The notes below the pieces were generated by a model, which was given only the letters and a program-made list of their open reading frames with translations, searched no databases and was not told the DNA's origin. Positions 13,497-15,361 of a DNA stretch of 15,361 nucleotides are shown here, piece after piece. Positions within the stretch are counted from its first letter, which is position 1; each line of letters starts with the position of its first letter. The translations under genes and the position numbers were made by a program. Source of the stretch: Alteromonas_E sp964230255 (GTDB lineage Bacteria > Pseudomonadota > Gammaproteobacteria > Enterobacterales > Alteromonadaceae); contig CAXRGW010000004.1 in NCBI GenBank assembly GCA_964230255.1, forward strand, positions 1-15,361. The letters run 5' to 3'.

Positions 13497-14808
13497 ATTG
13501 AGTTTTCAAATAAATGGCGGGTGTTGTTCTGCACACTAGCCATGCGGGATACAAGCCCGCAAGGACGCAAGCACTAATAGCGATTATTGGTGCTGCCAGC
13601 AGCATTGTAACGTCCATAGTCGCAAGTGCACTGTAGTAACTATAAGTCGCGCGCACACCCCACAAGCCAAGTTGCGCGATGGCAATGCCCAATACACCTC
13701 CGATCAAACCAAGAACAGAAACTTCCACCAGGTGTTGGTAAAATACCTGGCGTTTGCTCGCGCCAAGCGCTCGACGAACACCTACCTCTGGTGCACGCTT
13801 GAGGAACTTACCTAATAACAGACCAAGGATGTTAGCTAAGCACACCGCCAAGAACATAAAGCTCAGACCCACGAGGACTTGGTTATCCTCAGATACCACA
13901 TTGTTGTAGGCCAACCACTCTTTTACATCGCGTAACGCAAACTCCACATTGTCTCTTTCAAAACGCCCTAGCTGCCCTTGTTGCTCGAGGTAGGCATGCA
14001 GGTATTGACTAAAGTCTTGGACCGCTTCTGGTGTGTCTAACTGCACCCAGAACTGCAGCCACATGAGTTCAGAAGCCAATCGATCTTCGTACGTGTTCAC
14101 TTCTTCAAATTTCCAACCGTTGGTGTTTCCCCAAGCGTCGTACTGCATAGATTGAGTTAACGTGATTGGGATAAAGATGCCTTCAACACTGTTAAAAGAT
14201 CCGTTATTGAGATCGTAGTATTTGATGTGAGTTTCCCAATTTTCTACCACACCAACGATCTGGTATGCGGTGTCATCGAGATAGATAGAGCGCCCGACAG
14301 AATCATCGCCACCGAATAACTTGTCATTGATTCGGCGATTAATCACAACCAAAGGCGAAGCACCTTGTTCTTGCTCTAAAGACCATGCATCACCAAAGAT
14401 AAACTGCTGCTCAAACATTGTGAAAAAGTCTTGGCCAATAACCCGTGCAGGCTCTAAAAATGGCTTAACATCGGCATTGTTCATATGAACTGAAAAACCG
14501 GTGCGATAACTTGCTGACTTGCGATACGGCAGATTAGCTTGATGCAAGTGCATCGCATCCTTGTAGGTCATCTGATAAGGCAAATCATCCGGCGTGCTCC
14601 AGGTTCTGTCCGCGTCCATGGTATTTAATTGCGGCTGAAATAGATTGGCACTTTTATGCGGGATCGGATCCATGGCCATCATGTAATATACAGATAAGCT
14701 AGTCATGGTTATCCCTATACCAATAGCAATGGCACTCACCATGAGTAGCGAAACCAATGGCGTTCGCCGGAAGCTACGCCAACTGAGGTCGAGATAGTGA
14801 AGAAACAT
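13495..14808 (-). CDS. ABC transporter permease, MacB/FtsX-like (first permease)
   Basis: Inner-membrane subunit of 437 residues. The short cytosolic start (HYLDLSWRSFRRTP) leads into transmembrane helix 1 (about 19-43), then a large periplasmic domain (about 45-310) with the ARVIGQDFFTMF and GRSIYLDDTAYQIVGVVENW stretches usual in MacB_PCD domains, and three C-terminal helices (about 313-332, 360-384, 402-424). VGVRRALGASKRQV (342-355) is the conserved superfamily segment that contacts the ATPase. It resembles the second permease in layout and in this motif but clearly differs in sequence, so the transporter is probably a heterodimer. It starts 1 base after the ATPase stop and ends 10 bases before the second permease. 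Confidence 0.9.
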   Translation of the reverse strand: MFLHYLDLSWRSFRRTPLVSLLMVSAIAIGIGITMTSLSVYYMMAMDPIPHKSANLFQPQLNTMDADRTWSTPDDLPYQMTYKDAMHLHQANLPYRKSASYRTGFSVHMNNADVKPFLEPARVIGQDFFTMFEQQFIFGDAWSLEQEQGASPLVVINRRINDKLFGGDDSVGRSIYLDDTAYQIVGVVENWETHIKYYDLNNGSFNSVEGIFIPITLTQSMQYDAWGNTNGWKFEEVNTYEDRLASELMWLQFWVQLDTPEAVQDFSQYLHAYLEQQGQLGRFERDNVEFALRDVKEWLAYNNVVSEDNQVLVGLSFMFLAVCLANILGLLLGKFLKRAPEVGVRRALGASKRQVFYQHLVEVSVLGLIGGVLGIAIAQLGLWGVRATYSYYSALATMDVTMLLAAPIIAISACVLAGLYPAWLVCRTTPAIYLKTQ

Positions 14809-14809
14809 G

Positions 14810-15361
14810 TTAAACCCCCGCTACCAATGGTTCGACGCGTGCGCCGCTGGGCTGGTATAGAGTGAAATCAGCTAATTTGCCATCGACAACTTGAATGTTG
14901 CGTGGCGCACGACGGGCCAACTCTGGATCGTGAGTCACCATGATAATGGTGGAACCATCTTTGTTAATTTGTTCTAGCAATTCCATGACCTGACGGGCCA
15001 TTAAGCTATCGAGATTACCCGTTGGTTCATCGGCTAATAAAAATCTTGGTTTACCGGCTAGTGCCCGGGCAATTGCCACGCGCTGCTGCTGACCACCTGA
15101 TAATTGTTGAGGCAGATGTTTAGCGCGACTAGCTAGACCGACTTTTTCCAAACACTCTTCAATGCGCTGCTTGCGCTCCTTAGCCTTAATGCCGCGATAG
15201 CGCAATGGCACTTCAACGTTTTCGTACAAGTTAAGATCAGGGATTAAGTTAAACCCCTGAAAAATGAAACCAATCTTCTGGTTGCGTAAATCAGCACGTT
15301 GATTATCGGATAGTTTACCGATATCAACGCCATCTAGATTATACGAGCCGCCAGAAAACGG
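14810..15361 (-). CDS. ABC transporter ATP-binding protein, MacB/LolD type (5' end beyond window)
   Basis: Cytosolic ATPase that powers the two permeases. 183 codons are visible; the frame continues past the window edge, so the N-terminus with Walker A is missing. Present in order: a LDGVDIGKLSDNQRADLR stretch, the Q-loop GFIFQGFNLIPDLNLYENV (glutamine in FQGFNL), the signature LSGGQQQRVAIARAL, Walker B FLLADEPTGNLDS with the D-loop, and the H-loop MVTHD. The FNL-x-P and DEPTGNLD wording is typical of the MacB/LolD/FtsE group rather than of importers. A TTG within the Q-loop region (15229) could be taken as a start, but the upstream residues are plainly family sequence, so it is internal. The stop lies 1 base before the first permease start (TAACATG). 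Confidence 0.94.
   Translation of the reverse strand, partial: PFSGGSYNLDGVDIGKLSDNQRADLRNQKIGFIFQGFNLIPDLNLYENVEVPLRYRGIKAKERKQRIEECLEKVGLASRAKHLPQQLSGGQQQRVAIARALAGKPRFLLADEPTGNLDSLMARQVMELLEQINKDGSTIIMVTHDPELARRAPRNIQVVDGKLADFTLYQPSGARVEPLVAGV

Noticed and set aside
1..15361. tRNA, rRNA, CRISPR array, insertion sequence or prophage.
   Set aside because: No repeats with spacers, transposase or integrase sequence, or RNA gene motifs were seen; almost all of the window is accounted for by coding sequence.

Overview
The window looks like chromosomal DNA of a gammaproteobacterium of moderate GC content, probably marine or free-living. The basis is a hemC-hemD-hemX-hemY cluster in the gammaproteobacterial order, an HscC-type Hsp70 paired with a DjlC-like J-protein, a MipA/OmpV outer-membrane protein, and an NtrC-class two-component system beside a MacB/FtsX-type ABC transporter. 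I cannot name the genus. I see no tRNA, rRNA, CRISPR array, insertion sequence or phage gene.

Region 1 (about 1-4902, + strand). A protein with two Asp-box (BNR-like) motifs runs in from the left edge. It is followed by hemC, hemD, hemX and hemY with gaps or overlaps of a few bases. HemC and HemD make hydroxymethylbilane and uroporphyrinogen III. HemX and HemY are membrane-anchored companions of the pathway.

Region 2 (4903-9599, + strand). A 210-base gap with several mutually exclusive pairings, a 36-codon reading frame and a plausible sigma-70 promoter precedes hscC. hscC overlaps the J-protein gene by ATGA, and a MipA/OmpV gene follows 21 bases later. As a unit this suggests a specialised cytosolic Hsp70, a membrane-tethered co-chaperone with a large probable periplasmic domain, and an outer-membrane barrel protein. 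The J-protein has HPE instead of HPD and an A8 tract that would give a short isoform on a -1 frameshift. The mipA-like gene has a G8 tract at which loss or gain of one G leads quickly to a stop, a layout typical of phase-variable genes.

Region 3 (9612-15361, - strand, convergent with region 2). Read in its own direction it encodes an ABC ATPase (5' end beyond the window), two different MacB/FtsX-like permeases, a sigma-54-dependent response regulator and a histidine kinase. All are spaced by -1 to 28 bases and probably form one operon. The kinase has two membrane helices joined by only a few residues, the layout of intramembrane-sensing kinases that work with ABC transporters. The likely logic is that the transporter and kinase sense an envelope stress or an exported compound, and the regulator activates a sigma-54 promoter, perhaps that of the operon itself, which lies outside the window.
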